This document shows positions 17,631 through 27,022 of a DNA stretch of 64,000 nucleotides, in pieces; position 1 is the stretch's first letter; each line of letters opens with the position of its first letter. Under the pieces are notes generated by a model, which saw only the letters and a list, made by a program, of their open reading frames with translations, was not told where the DNA came from and did not search any database. Source of the DNA: Flavisolibacter ginsengisoli DSM 18119 (GTDB lineage Bacteria > Bacteroidota > Bacteroidia > Chitinophagales > Chitinophagaceae). Where the stretch lies: NCBI RefSeq assembly GCF_900129295.1, contig NZ_FQUU01000001.1, forward strand, positions 415,535 through 479,534. The letters run 5' to 3'. The position numbers were made by a program, and so were the translations under genes.

Positions 17631-19793
17631 TCAGGCTGGTACTTTAGACATCATTTCTCTTTCCCAGAAACGGTGTTGTGCCACGGCAGCTATAAAGTTT
17701 TTAATATTTCCATTGTTGATAACACCACTTGCCGATAGATCTTTACTCATATCACTTCCCAGCTTTCGGGGGATATAGGTATCCTCTAAAAAGGGCATGG
17801 CCTCCTTATCAGCGCCTATAGCCTTGCAATGGCGAAAAGCTTCATTAACAAAATGGACCGCATCTGGTTCCTCTCTTAATGCAGCTACGCTTTGAGCACC
17901 TCCTGGAATATAGACAGCATCAAACAAAACTGAAGCTGCGTTGAAAAATGTTCTATCAGGACTGAATGCTCCTCCTTTTGAACCCTTGACAGGAGAAAGC
18001 TTAGGGGCTACCAATTTCACCATGGCACCCTCAGCCGATAATTTATTTATAAGGTTTTTTAAAGAAGCTTCGTCTACCCCATCAGCTATCAGAACTGCAA
18101 TTTGCCTGGAAGCAATGGTATTCTTTACAGTTTTGGCCATACTTAGGGCCTCCGACTTTTCTATTGACGATTTGCCTTTAATTGGTTGATATGCTTTAGG
18201 ATTACCATCTGCAGGTATAGCTCCATTTTGAACAGGCATGGGCTTTTTGGGTGCCACTGCACCTATTTTGCCAGCTATATATTGAGCTAATCCCAGGTCA
18301 ACATTTGAAAAATGATCTACAACCCTTTGCCTTATTTCCGGAATGTTTACCAACGATAATTCAAAACTAAAAGCGTCCTTAATATGCTGCTTTTCAACTT
18401 CTGACTGGCTATTATAAAAAAGAGTAGCCTGGCTGAAATGGTCTAAAAAGCTTTTGCTTCTACCTCTTATTTTGGAAGAATCAATTCTTTCCTGGAAGCT
18501 GGTAAATCCTCCTTCTGATGCCTTGGCTAAAAATGGACATCCGCCACCAACAGTATTTGGTGAATAGGCCGCCTTTCCTTTGTCTATTTGCTGGCGCATA
18601 TGTCCTTCGCGCTGGTTATTAAATATGGTATTGACAGACCTGTTAATAGGTATCTCGTGAAAATTGGGACTGCCAAGCCTGGATAATTGGGTATCTGTAT
18701 AGGAAAATAACCTTCCCTGCAATAAAGGATCATTTGTGAAGTCAATACCAGGCACAATATGGCCAGGATGGAAAGCAACTTGTTCTGTTTCAGCAAAGAA
18801 ATTATCCGGGTTGCGATTCAATGTCATCCTGCCTACAATTTGCACAGGCACCAGCTCTTCAGGGATGATCTTGGTGGGATCTAACAAATCAAATTCAAAT
18901 TTATGTTCATCTTTCTCCGGAACTATCTGAACGCCCAGGTCCCATTGAGGGAAAGCGCCATTTTCAATACTGTCCCAGAGGTCACGCCTATGGAAATCGG
19001 GATCCTTACCCGATATTTTTTGAGCTTCATCCCATGCCACTGAATGCACACCTAACAAAGGCTTCCAATGGAACTTTACAAAATGACTTTCCCCTTTTTC
19101 ATTGATAAACCGGAAAGTATGGATTCCAAATCCTTCCATCATTCGCAAGCTCCTGGGAATAGCACGGTCGCTCATTGCCCACATGATCATATGCGAGCTT
19201 TCAGGCATTAATGAAACAAAATCCCAAAATGTATCATGCGCGGAAGCAGCCTGAGGTATCTCGTTATCCTGTTCCGGCTTTACAGAATGAATCAGGTCAG
19301 GAAACTTCATTGCATCCTGTATAAAGAAGATAGGAATGTTGTTACCTACCAGGTCATAATTGCCTTCAGTAGTATAAAACTTTACTGCAAAACCTCTCAC
19401 ATCACGAGCGAGATCTGTAGATCCCCGGGAACCAGCCACTGTAGAGAAACGGACAAAAACGGGGGTTTCACGGGCCGTGTCATTCAGGAATGCTGCCTTT
19501 GTGTATTTAGACAGGGATTTATTTAATTTAAACACCCCATGGGCAGCAGACCCCCTGGCGTGAACAATCCTTTCAGGAATACGTTCATGATCGAAATGGG
19601 TAATTTTTTCACGTAAAATAAAGTCTTCCAATAACGTTGGTCCGCGATCACCTGCCTTTAGTGAATTGTGATCATCATTGATCTTTAGTCCCTGGTCGGT
19701 AGTCATGAATTGATCGGTTCCGTCAGCCATGTTCCTGGAAAGGTCTTCAATCTTATTATTGACACTGCTTTTCTTACTGGTAGCTTTGGCCAT
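17631..19793 (-). CDS. katE: large-subunit catalase (KatE / HPII type) with C-terminal DJ-1-like domain
   Basis: This haem enzyme splits hydrogen peroxide. I start at ATG 19793 (MAKATSKKSS), since the open frame before it reads hydrophobic, non-catalase sequence. The protein is then 720 residues. Catalase motifs are ERIVHARGSAAHGVF with the distal His78, DLVGNNIPIFFI, and RLFSYTDTQLSRLG with the haem-ligand Tyr365. Residues from about 560 form the flavodoxin/DJ-1-like domain (ASRQIAVLIADGVDEASL, AVYIPGGAQSVAAL) that marks clade 2 large catalases. The function of that tail is unknown. No regulator is visible nearby. Confidence 0.95.
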   Translation of the reverse strand: MAKATSKKSSVNNKIEDLSRNMADGTDQFMTTDQGLKINDDHNSLKAGDRGPTLLEDFILREKITHFDHERIPERIVHARGSAAHGVFKLNKSLSKYTKAAFLNDTARETPVFVRFSTVAGSRGSTDLARDVRGFAVKFYTTEGNYDLVGNNIPIFFIQDAMKFPDLIHSVKPEQDNEIPQAASAHDTFWDFVSLMPESSHMIMWAMSDRAIPRSLRMMEGFGIHTFRFINEKGESHFVKFHWKPLLGVHSVAWDEAQKISGKDPDFHRRDLWDSIENGAFPQWDLGVQIVPEKDEHKFEFDLLDPTKIIPEELVPVQIVGRMTLNRNPDNFFAETEQVAFHPGHIVPGIDFTNDPLLQGRLFSYTDTQLSRLGSPNFHEIPINRSVNTIFNNQREGHMRQQIDKGKAAYSPNTVGGGCPFLAKASEGGFTSFQERIDSSKIRGRSKSFLDHFSQATLFYNSQSEVEKQHIKDAFSFELSLVNIPEIRQRVVDHFSNVDLGLAQYIAGKIGAVAPKKPMPVQNGAIPADGNPKAYQPIKGKSSIEKSEALSMAKTVKNTIASRQIAVLIADGVDEASLKNLINKLSAEGAMVKLVAPKLSPVKGSKGGAFSPDRTFFNAASVLFDAVYIPGGAQSVAALREEPDAVHFVNEAFRHCKAIGADKEAMPFLEDTYIPRKLGSDMSKDLSASGVINNGNIKNFIAAVAQHRFWEREMMSKVPA

Positions 19794-20120
19794 AAGTATA
19801 ATTTTAGTTGCGTTAAAAAATGTGTAGTGATCAGGAGTAAGGAAAAATAGAGGTAGGGAAGTATAAGAAAACATGCAATAATCAAACCACGAGGTTATAC
19901 AAAATGAGACAGGTCAGCTGCTATAAAGAAGACTTATAAAGCGGAAGGTGTAAACCTGTTTTACTAATAATTATTTATGAGGAGCCGGTTGAAATTAAGC
20001 AGGAAGCAACGCTTGCAGAACAATTCAAATGAAGAACTTTGAAAGTGGTTTAGTGAAAAAAGATATAAACCTCTTACATCAATTGTCGAAAATCTTACCT
20101 GCTAACAATAGTATAATTTG
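19794..20120. other. 327-base upstream region of katE, no gene seen
   Basis: This stretch separates the catalase start from tRNA-Val. It is AT-rich and should contain the katE promoter, but I find no clear TAnnTTTG box, operator or open frame. Confidence 0.3.
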
Positions 20121-20195
20121 TGGACTGTACTGGATTCGAACCAGTGACCCCTACTCTGTCAAAGTAATGCTCTAAACCAACTGAGCTAACAGTCC
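20121..20195 (-). tRNA. tRNA-Val (anticodon GAC)
   Basis: On the minus strand a complete cloverleaf can be folded. The acceptor stem GGACTGT/ACAGTCC has discriminator A. The D arm is GCTC...GAGC, and the anticodon arm TTACT-TTGACAG-AGTAG gives GAC at positions 34-36. The T arm is ACTGG-TTCGAAT-CCAGT. The variable loop has five bases and CCA is not encoded. GAC reads the valine codons GUC and GUU. Confidence 0.93.
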
Positions 20196-20273
20196 ATAAG
20201 GGGCGGCAAAATACGAAATCTATAATTATGGTTGTAAGAATTGAAGAAGCGGCTTCATTCAATTTCTTTGTAA

Positions 20274-21530
20274 TTACAAGCCTCTTCTTTTCAATTCCTT
20301 TTCTATCAGTCCAAGTTCCCTGCTTGTTTGACCACCAACAGAAGTATTTTCTTCTGCACGGCGCATCAGGTAAGGTACAACGTCTTTAATGGGCCCAAAA
20401 GGCAGGTATTTACTTACACTGAAGCCTGCTGCTGCCAGGTTATAGGTGATGTTGTCGCTCATACCATATAACTGGCTGAAGTGAACATGAGGATGATCAT
20501 GAGAAATACCTTTTGTATCCATTAATTGCGTAGCCAGTAAATTACTCTGCTCGTTATGTGAGGCCACGATGACCCCTATACGATGGAGGTTTTCAATACA
20601 AAACCTGACTGCTTCGTTATAATCATTATCTGTAGATTGCTTGTCAGGCTGGATAGGTGAAGGATACCCTTTTTCCTGTGCCCTTTTGCGCTCTTTTTCC
20701 ATATAGGCACCTCTTACCAGTTTCACAGCCAATAGGAAATCTCTTTCCTCTGCAGCTTTATAACATTGCTCCAGGAATTCCACCCTGTCATGACGGTATA
20801 ATTGAAGTGTGTTATAGATGACGAGTTTCTCTTTGTTGAAACTATCCATCATTAACATGGTCAATGCATCCACAGGGTCTTGAATCCATGTTTCTTCTGC
20901 GTCAACTAAAAATCCAATATCAGCTTTATCCGCAGCTTTACAAATGAGGTCAAAGCGATCACAAACCCTCTGCCATTCAGCTCTCTCCTCATTGCTTAAT
21001 TTAGCAAGGGCATCATTATACTTTTTAATAAGTGAATCTGTTGGGGAAACATGCATTAATGAATCCAATCTTTCAAGCAACCCGAAACGTGCGATCCCTG
21101 TTACCTTCACACTCATAAAGGGAACATTATCCTGCGTAGAGGCAAAGTTGATCACTCTTATAAATTCATCACGGGCATGGTCATAATTGGCCTCGCCTTC
21201 CTTTCCTTCCACCCCATAATCGAGTATTACCTGGACATGGTATTTTGCCATCTTTTCAATAGCCGGAATGGAGGCTTCCATTGTTTCGCCACCTACAAAA
21301 TGCCTGAATATGGTTTTACGTATCAGCCCTTTTATAGGCAACCCCGCCTTTATGGCCCAGGGGGTCAACTTTGTACCGAGTTTTACTAACCATGGCTTAC
21401 CCATTAATCCAAATAACCAATGACTTTGTTTAAGGTCATCGTTTGATAAATGTGCAAAAGCTATCTCCGTATTATCGAAGGACATGGAAGTTGACATGGG
21501 CTGTAATACTTTGGTATTCATGGCTTGCAA
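20274..21530 (-). CDS. proline dehydrogenase (monofunctional)
   Basis: This FAD enzyme oxidises proline to pyrroline-5-carboxylate and delivers electrons to the respiratory chain. The PRODH barrel shows MSVKVTGIARFGLLERL, DIGFLVDAEETWIQDP, LAVKLVRGAYMEKERKRAQ and VIVASHNEQSN, ending with YLPFGPIKDVVPYLMRRAEEN, the conserved C-terminal substrate-binding helix. There is no aldehyde dehydrogenase domain, so the second step must be encoded elsewhere. The start could also be the ATG three codons downstream. Confidence 0.93.
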   Translation of the reverse strand: MQAMNTKVLQPMSTSMSFDNTEIAFAHLSNDDLKQSHWLFGLMGKPWLVKLGTKLTPWAIKAGLPIKGLIRKTIFRHFVGGETMEASIPAIEKMAKYHVQVILDYGVEGKEGEANYDHARDEFIRVINFASTQDNVPFMSVKVTGIARFGLLERLDSLMHVSPTDSLIKKYNDALAKLSNEERAEWQRVCDRFDLICKAADKADIGFLVDAEETWIQDPVDALTMLMMDSFNKEKLVIYNTLQLYRHDRVEFLEQCYKAAEERDFLLAVKLVRGAYMEKERKRAQEKGYPSPIQPDKQSTDNDYNEAVRFCIENLHRIGVIVASHNEQSNLLATQLMDTKGISHDHPHVHFSQLYGMSDNITYNLAAAGFSVSKYLPFGPIKDVVPYLMRRAEENTSVGGQTSRELGLIEKELKRRGL

Positions 21531-21673
21531 ATCTAATAGTTTATAAAGTGAAATAAGTTAAGATATCATTACAATGATAAAAATCATAATGCCATTAAAT
21601 GTTGACTTCAGAACCGGTTTTCATGATTTTTATCATAACCTGTCATACCCTTAGCTTTGCGCAAATTTCAAGT

Positions 21674-22186
21674 ATGCAAAAGCGAACACCTGCAGATAGC
21701 ATGACCATGATGACGGAAATAGTACTCCCCAATGATACCAATGTCTTTGGTAACCTTATGGGGGGCAGACTAATGTACTGGATGGACATTGCAGCAGCTA
21801 TTGCTGCCCAACGTCATTGCAATGCCCCTGTGGTAACCGCCTCTGTTGATAATATTTCTTTTGAGAACCCTATAAAACTAGGTAACACCGTTCATATAGA
21901 AGCCAAAGTGAGCAGGGCTTTTCACACCTCAATGGAAGTGCATTTAAAAGTGTGGGGTGAAGATTTTACGCAGCAGTATAAGTATAAAAGCAATGAAGCT
22001 TATTATACTTTTGTTGCGCTTGACCCCAACAGGAAACCAAGGATAGTACCGGAACTGGTACCAGAAAGCGAAGAAGAGAAAAATCTTTTTGAAGGAGCTT
22101 TGCGCAGAAGGCAGGTACGATTGGTTCTGGGCGGTAAAATGAATCCTAATGATGCATCTGAACTAAAAGCTTTATTCTTTAAATAA
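21674..22186 (+). CDS. acyl-CoA thioesterase, hotdog fold (YciA/BFIT type)
   Basis: The protein should hydrolyse acyl-CoA thioesters. The hotdog signature reads VLPNDTNVFGNLMGGRLMYWMDIAAAIAAQRH, with the catalytic-type Asp-Asn-Gly/Asp segment, then VTASVDNISFENPIKLG. I start at ATG 21674 (MQKRTPADS). The same frame stays open upstream to 21599, but that extension is hydrophobic and not part of the family. It ends six bases before the DUF1330 gene, probably as one transcript. Confidence 0.88.
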   Translation: MQKRTPADSMTMMTEIVLPNDTNVFGNLMGGRLMYWMDIAAAIAAQRHCNAPVVTASVDNISFENPIKLGNTVHIEAKVSRAFHTSMEVHLKVWGEDFTQQYKYKSNEAYYTFVALDPNRKPRIVPELVPESEEEKNLFEGALRRRQVRLVLGGKMNPNDASELKALFFK

Positions 22187-22192
22187 TCAAAT

Positions 22193-22480
22193 ATGCCAGC
22201 ATATATCATTGTTGAAATTGAAATTCATGACCACGAAACTTACGAAGGCTATAAAAAATTAACCCTTGATACCTTAAAAAATTACCAGGGGAAATTTATT
22301 GTGAGAGGTGGCAAAACAGAAACCCTTGAGGGAGAATGGGCGCCAGAAAGAATTGTAGTGCTTGAGTTCCCAACTAAAGAAATGGCAAAATCATGGTGGG
22401 CATCTGAGGAATATGCACCTGCCAAAGCTATTCGTCAAAGTTCTTCGGCTACGAAGATGCTTTTGGTGGAAGGGATGTAA
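22193..22480 (+). CDS. DUF1330 small protein (dimeric alpha-beta barrel)
   Basis: This 95-residue protein matches the DUF1330 pattern: PAYIIVEIEIHDHETYEGY at the start, GGKTETLEGEW in the middle and the EEYAPAKAIRQ segment near the end. The family forms ferredoxin-like dimers of unknown function. It follows the thioesterase gene after six bases. Confidence 0.85.
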   Translation: MPAYIIVEIEIHDHETYEGYKKLTLDTLKNYQGKFIVRGGKTETLEGEWAPERIVVLEFPTKEMAKSWWASEEYAPAKAIRQSSSATKMLLVEGM

Positions 22481-22516
22481 AGATGAAACGAAGCCAGTGG
22501 CAGCTTTTTAAACCAG

Positions 22517-22990
22517 TTATTTTAGATAAGCTGAATACATCCAGACAAGTTTCTCCTGTTCACGAATGTAATCGCTCATTAATGCACTGCTGCCTTCATC
22601 ACCCGCTTCATCAGCCACACCGGCTATCTGACGCTGCAATGTGATCAGCGTACGAAATGAAACAACTATGTTTTGCATAGCGTCCGTGCCATTGGATACA
22701 TTTTTGGCTTCAGGAATAGTTGCAGTATCTACATAATCAGAGAAAGTATGTAAAGGGGTGTACCCCAGGGTTAGAATACGTTCTGCCACTTCATCCACTT
22801 TCACTAACAGGTCATTGTATAATTCTTCAAATTTAGCGTGGAGCTCAAAAAATTTATCTCCGGTTATGTTCCAATGAAATCCACGTGCATTAATATAAAA
22901 TAACTGGTAATTAGCTAATAAGATATTTAAACTGTCTGTAAGCTTTTTAGAATTTTCAGTATCAAGTCCTATCTGATTGTGATTTACCAT
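22517..22990 (-). CDS. dps: Dps family ferritin-like DNA-protection protein
   Basis: Dps forms dodecamers that oxidise and store iron and protect DNA. The intersubunit ferroxidase residues are readable: His39 (RGFHWNITG), His51 (ELHAKFEELYND), Asp66 and Glu70 (KVDEVAERI), in the spacing of E. coli His51, His63, Asp78 and Glu82. The length of 157 residues is normal, with a short N-terminus and no long lysine-rich tail. It lies downstream of plsC on the same strand, after 56 bases. It may act with katE in oxidative stress, which is inference. Confidence 0.93.
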   Translation of the reverse strand: MVNHNQIGLDTENSKKLTDSLNILLANYQLFYINARGFHWNITGDKFFELHAKFEELYNDLLVKVDEVAERILTLGYTPLHTFSDYVDTATIPEAKNVSNGTDAMQNIVVSFRTLITLQRQIAGVADEAGDEGSSALMSDYIREQEKLVWMYSAYLK

Positions 22991-23046
22991 AATAAAACTG
23001 TTTTATTTAAATAATTAAAATGCCGGGAAAAGAAGAGGTTAAAGGA

Positions 23047-23820
23047 TCAGGCTACAGCTTCTTCTTTGGTTTTCCAGTGGTGTGGTCCCGTGAGCATATA
23101 TTCTTTGCTTTGTTCGATGGCATCCATTACCTGCGCGAGGATTTGATCGGCTGGTGCTTCGTAATCAATTTGCAGTGGCTCTTTAAAATGTACAGAAAGC
23201 TGAACGCCTTTCTTTTTAAACTTCAGGCCCTTTTTGTCAAATGCCCTCCAGAAGCCTTGTATCACTACAGGGATGACAACAGGCCGGCAATGCTTAATGA
23301 TGTAGGCTGTTCCCTTTCTGCCGGGAGCATATGGTTTGGTAGTTCCCTGCGGGAAAGTAATGACCCATGCATTATTTAAAGACCTTTCTATTTTGCGTGT
23401 ATCAGAAGGATCTAACCCTCTTCTTGTTTCATTGCCATCCTTCTTCCAGGTACGCTTTACAGTCAATGCACCTCCAAGTGTAAATAACCGGCTGATCCAA
23501 CTGCTTTTCATGGTTTCTTCAGCAGCTACATAATAAACGCTTGTAAAAGGATTCAGAAGATAAAAAGGAAGGCCAAGCCTGTTTCTTCTTCTCCACTTAA
23601 CTGCACAAAATATATGCAGGAAGGTTATAACATCAGCAAAATAGGTTTGATGATTACTAACAAACAATACATTTTTCCTTGGCAGGTTCTCTATATGTTC
23701 AGTACCTGAAATTTTCAACTTGTTTACTATTGCCAGACCGGGATAGGAAAATACACCCACAATGGCATACACCACTTTTCTTACAAATTGGAATTCAGCT
23801 AACTTTTTCCAAATATTCAT
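23047..23820 (-). CDS. 1-acyl-sn-glycerol-3-phosphate acyltransferase family protein
   Basis: This PlsC-type membrane enzyme probably acylates lysophosphatidic acid in phospholipid synthesis. The catalytic H-x4/5-D motif is NHQTYFAD (His57, Asp63), and ITFPQGTTKPY is the counterpart of the FPEGTR glycerolphosphate-binding motif. The Gln and Thr there replace the usual Glu and Arg. N-terminal hydrophobic residues 16-33 suggest a membrane association. Confidence 0.85.
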   Translation of the reverse strand: MNIWKKLAEFQFVRKVVYAIVGVFSYPGLAIVNKLKISGTEHIENLPRKNVLFVSNHQTYFADVITFLHIFCAVKWRRRNRLGLPFYLLNPFTSVYYVAAEETMKSSWISRLFTLGGALTVKRTWKKDGNETRRGLDPSDTRKIERSLNNAWVITFPQGTTKPYAPGRKGTAYIIKHCRPVVIPVVIQGFWRAFDKKGLKFKKKGVQLSVHFKEPLQIDYEAPADQILAQVMDAIEQSKEYMLTGPHHWKTKEEAVA

Positions 23821-23928
23821 GCAGCAAGCAAATTTGATAGTTAAAGTTACATGTTTACGTAATGTTAATGGAGATGCAGATCTTATGTAAAATTAATGTC
23901 TACACCATCTATACAAAAAATTAGTGCC

Positions 23929-24636
23929 ATGAAAAAAATGACTATTACCCTAATGATGCTGTTTAGCCTGGTGAATGTAAATGCGCAAAATGAGAAAAAC
24001 TTATTTCCCCGAACCATTACAGTAACAGGAAGTGCTGAAATGGAAATAGTTCCCGATGAAATTTATGTTCAGGTGGACCTGAAAGAATATGATAAAAAAG
24101 GACAGGGAAAGGTAAGTATTGACCGAATTAAACAAGATTTCCTACGGTCTGTAAAAAGCCTGGGAATACCAGATACCCTGGTTAGTATAGCTGCATTTGA
24201 TGCATTGAATAGTAATCCCTGGTTGAGAAAGAAACATAAAAAAGAGGAATTGTATGCAACTATTTCCTACCAGGTTAAGGTAAGCGACAGCAAACAACTG
24301 GATCAATTGGTTGACTTGCTTGATGATAATGCTACAGAAAACTTCTTTATTCAACGAACTGCCACTAGCAGAATGGAAGAGCTTCGCAAAAAGCTTAAAA
24401 TTGACGCCATTAAAGCTGCAAAGGATAAAGCAGTTTATCTAGCTGAAGCTATCAATGAGAAACCAGGTGTTGCAGTAACTATCAATGAGCCTGTGGAATA
24501 TTATACACCTTATATGTACAATATGAAAGCCTCAAATATGCAACTGGCCAACCAGGCACCAGAGGATGGTTCACCTGTATCATTTAAAAAGATAAAGATG
24601 AAATATGATGTAACAGTTGTTTTTCAACTTCTTTAA
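23929..24636 (+). CDS. exported SIMPL (DUF541) domain protein
   Basis: I start at ATG 23929, where MKKMTITLMMLFSLVNVNAQ is a clean signal peptide; the frame is open to 23896 but that would bury it. The mature part has the SIMPL pattern: TITVTGSAEMEIVPDEIYVQVDLKEYD, then ATISYQVKVSDSKQLDQLVDLL and the late PVSFKKIKMKYDVTVVFQL strand. SIMPL proteins form periplasmic oligomeric rings of unknown role. Confidence 0.88.
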   Translation: MKKMTITLMMLFSLVNVNAQNEKNLFPRTITVTGSAEMEIVPDEIYVQVDLKEYDKKGQGKVSIDRIKQDFLRSVKSLGIPDTLVSIAAFDALNSNPWLRKKHKKEELYATISYQVKVSDSKQLDQLVDLLDDNATENFFIQRTATSRMEELRKKLKIDAIKAAKDKAVYLAEAINEKPGVAVTINEPVEYYTPYMYNMKASNMQLANQAPEDGSPVSFKKIKMKYDVTVVFQLL

Positions 24637-24675
24637 TAAAACAGGTTCTTATTTCTTAATCGAACAGGCATAAAA

Positions 24676-24703
24676 AAAGTCCTCAACAGGTGTTGAGGAC
24701 TTT
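24676..24703 (-). terminator. intrinsic terminator of rpsA
   Basis: A perfect 13-bp stem (AAAGTCCTCAACA and complement) has a two-base loop. On the minus strand it runs into a stretch of seven T. It lies 20 bases past the rpsA stop codon and can also serve the convergent SIMPL gene. Confidence 0.85.
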
Positions 24704-24722
24704 GTCATAAAAAGATATATGA

Positions 24723-26669
24723 TTAGCCTTCAGTTTCAGGAGTAGTGCCTGCGGCAGATCCACCCTTCTCTTCCTGCTGTAATCTTTCTTTGATCTGTGC
24801 TAAAGCGCCAAGGTCTCCAAGGGTTGGTTTTTCAACTTTACCCTGCAGGCTCTTTACTGCTTTTTTGGTTTTGTCAGCATCAGCTCTTGCTTCCTTACGG
24901 GCAGCATCCTTTTCATCAGCCTTTGCCTGCTCCCAAATCCTGGCATGAGAAACAACAATGCGTTTTTCATTGCGATCAAATTCAATAACCATGAATTCAG
25001 TTGTTTCGTCAGCACCTACACTCTTACCATCTTCTTTTGCAAGGTGACGGTTAGGCGCAAATCCTTCCAAACCATAAGGTAATTGAACAATAGCTCCTTT
25101 ATCATCCTTACGTAATACAGTTCCTTCGTGGATAGAACCAACGGCGAATGTATCCTGCAGGCTGTTCCATGGATCTTCTTCCAATTGCTTATGACCTAAT
25201 TGCAGCTTACGGTTTTCTTTATCTATACCCAGGATGATCACATCAATGTTCTCACCTACTTTAGTAAACTCAGTTGGGTGATTGAAACGCTTCAACCAGC
25301 TAAGATCTGAGATGTGGATCATACCACCAATTCCAGATGTCAGCTCAACAAATACACCATAAGGTGTAATGTTTTTAACCACTCCGGTATGACGGCTTCC
25401 TTCAGGGAACTTAGTTTCGATATCGCTCCATGGATCCTGAGACATTTGCTTAATAGACAAGCTCATTTTACGGCTGTCTTTGTCAAGTGTTACCACTTTA
25501 GCTTCATGCTCATCTCCTAACTTGAAGAATTCTTTAGCATTGATAGGTGTGTTAGCCCATGTGATTTCAGATACGTGAACCAGGCCTTCAACACCAGGAA
25601 GTATCTCAAGGAAAGCACCGTAGTCTTCAATGTTCACTACTTTACCCTTAACGATAGAACCTTCTGTAATGGTTTCAGGCAACACATCCCAAGGATGAGG
25701 AGTTAATTGTTTTAAACCAAGAGAGATACGTTTTTTCTCGTCGTCGAAATCCAATACCACAACGTTGATCTTCTGGTCTAATTTCAATACTTCGCTTGGG
25801 TGGTTGATACGTCCCCATGAAATATCCGTGATATACAACAAACCATCTAAACCGCCAAGGTCCATGAATGCACCGAAATCGGTAATATTCTTAACAGTAC
25901 CTTCCAGTACCTGGCCTTTTTCAAGTTTACCAATGATTTGAGCACGTTGTGCTTCAATATCGCTTTCAATAAGAGCTTTGTGAGAAACAACTGCATTCTT
26001 AATGGCTTCGTTGATCTTAACCACTTTGAATTCCATTGTTTTACCAACAAACTGATCGTAGTCTGTAACAGGCTTCACATCGATCTGAGAACCTGGCAGG
26101 AAGGTTTCCATACCAAATACATCAACGATAAGTCCACCTTTAGTTTTGCTGGTAACAGTACCTGTAACGATCTCACCAGTTTTATGAACCTCAACGATCC
26201 TTTCCCAGGCACGGGTAATGCGGGCTTGTTTACGGCTCAGGTTAAGATTACCATCACGGTCTTCTTTTTCCACAACCATAACTTCCACTTCATCACCAAC
26301 TTTCAGTCCCTGGATATCTCGGAACTCGTTCAATGAAACAAGTCCATCAGACTTGAAACCAATGTTTAATACCACGTCTGTTTTAGTGATACCAACAACC
26401 AGTCCCCTGATCATCTCGCCATCGTTCAATTGCACGAAAGTGTTTTCATACACTTTGTCGTACTTGTCTTTTTCTTCCTGGCTGTAAGTAGCAACATTGC
26501 GTTTGTCAATACTCCAGTCAAAGTCGTCATGAGCTGTTGCAATTCTTTCTTCAACAGGCTCCTGAACAGGTACATTTGTTGTCGCTGTAGCCTGCTCTGT
26601 TGCTTGTTCAGCAGCAGGTGCATTCTCCTGTCCTTCAGCGTTTGGGTTAACAATTTGATTTTCTTCCAT
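24723..26669 (-). CDS. rpsA: 30S ribosomal protein S1
   Basis: S1 binds mRNA on the 30S subunit. The 648-residue protein has an acidic Glu/Ala/Gln-rich N-terminus (1-60) and a series of S1 OB-fold repeats, seen as GGLIVDVFGMETFLPGSQID, ITDFGAFMDLGGLDGLLYITDISW, IEDYGAFLEILPGVEGLVHVSEITW, ITPYGVFVELTSGIGGMIHISDLSW and a weaker last one near EGFAPNRHL. An Ala/Lys-rich tail ends the protein. The N-terminal extension is longer than in E. coli. Confidence 0.97.
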   Translation of the reverse strand: MEENQIVNPNAEGQENAPAAEQATEQATATTNVPVQEPVEERIATAHDDFDWSIDKRNVATYSQEEKDKYDKVYENTFVQLNDGEMIRGLVVGITKTDVVLNIGFKSDGLVSLNEFRDIQGLKVGDEVEVMVVEKEDRDGNLNLSRKQARITRAWERIVEVHKTGEIVTGTVTSKTKGGLIVDVFGMETFLPGSQIDVKPVTDYDQFVGKTMEFKVVKINEAIKNAVVSHKALIESDIEAQRAQIIGKLEKGQVLEGTVKNITDFGAFMDLGGLDGLLYITDISWGRINHPSEVLKLDQKINVVVLDFDDEKKRISLGLKQLTPHPWDVLPETITEGSIVKGKVVNIEDYGAFLEILPGVEGLVHVSEITWANTPINAKEFFKLGDEHEAKVVTLDKDSRKMSLSIKQMSQDPWSDIETKFPEGSRHTGVVKNITPYGVFVELTSGIGGMIHISDLSWLKRFNHPTEFTKVGENIDVIILGIDKENRKLQLGHKQLEEDPWNSLQDTFAVGSIHEGTVLRKDDKGAIVQLPYGLEGFAPNRHLAKEDGKSVGADETTEFMVIEFDRNEKRIVVSHARIWEQAKADEKDAARKEARADADKTKKAVKSLQGKVEKPTLGDLGALAQIKERLQQEEKGGSAAGTTPETEG

Positions 26670-26698
26670 AATAAACCCCGTGTTTTTGTTCGGGGCGG

Positions 26699-26706
26699 CA
26701 AAGATA
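26699..26706 (-). promoter_or_regulatory. -7 box of the rpsA promoter with GC hairpin leader
   Basis: TATCTTTG on the minus strand matches TAnnTTTG. No clear TTTG lies 19-21 bases upstream. The leader between it and the rpsA ATG holds a short stem, CCCCG/CGGGG (26675-26695), which could be a regulatory hairpin; that is inference. Confidence 0.45.
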
Positions 26707-27022
26707 CATTTTAGTTTATAGTCTATGTTTTATGGTTAATAGTTTTTTAAGTGGATATTACTTTTTTTTGTTAAGGCTGTGTAAAGGTTTGGGAGCTTTT
26801 AATGAAAGGGGCTGAGGCAATGGTATTTGCCCATAATGCTTTAAATTAAGGAGTACAATCCACTTATTTCATTCGATACAAAAAAACTCATACTTTTTAA
26901 AGCCATACCTCAAATTTTAGACGCATCCAAAATAAATGAAACAACCACTAAAAATGTTTTATAGTTTTTAATAATATATTCTATTTTGGTGCTATTACCT
27001 TTAAAACCTTAATATTTATATC
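26707..27022. other. 316-base AT-rich gap between divergent rpsA and a GTG-start gene
   Basis: The stretch is strongly AT-rich and should hold the two divergent promoter regions. I see no open frame, no strong hairpin and no recognised operator in it. Confidence 0.3.

Noticed and set aside
17449..17778. Plus-strand frame of 109 codons before the catalase end
   Set aside because: It needs a TTG start, overlaps the catalase 3' end on the other strand and resembles nothing I know. It may be a remnant, but I cannot support it.
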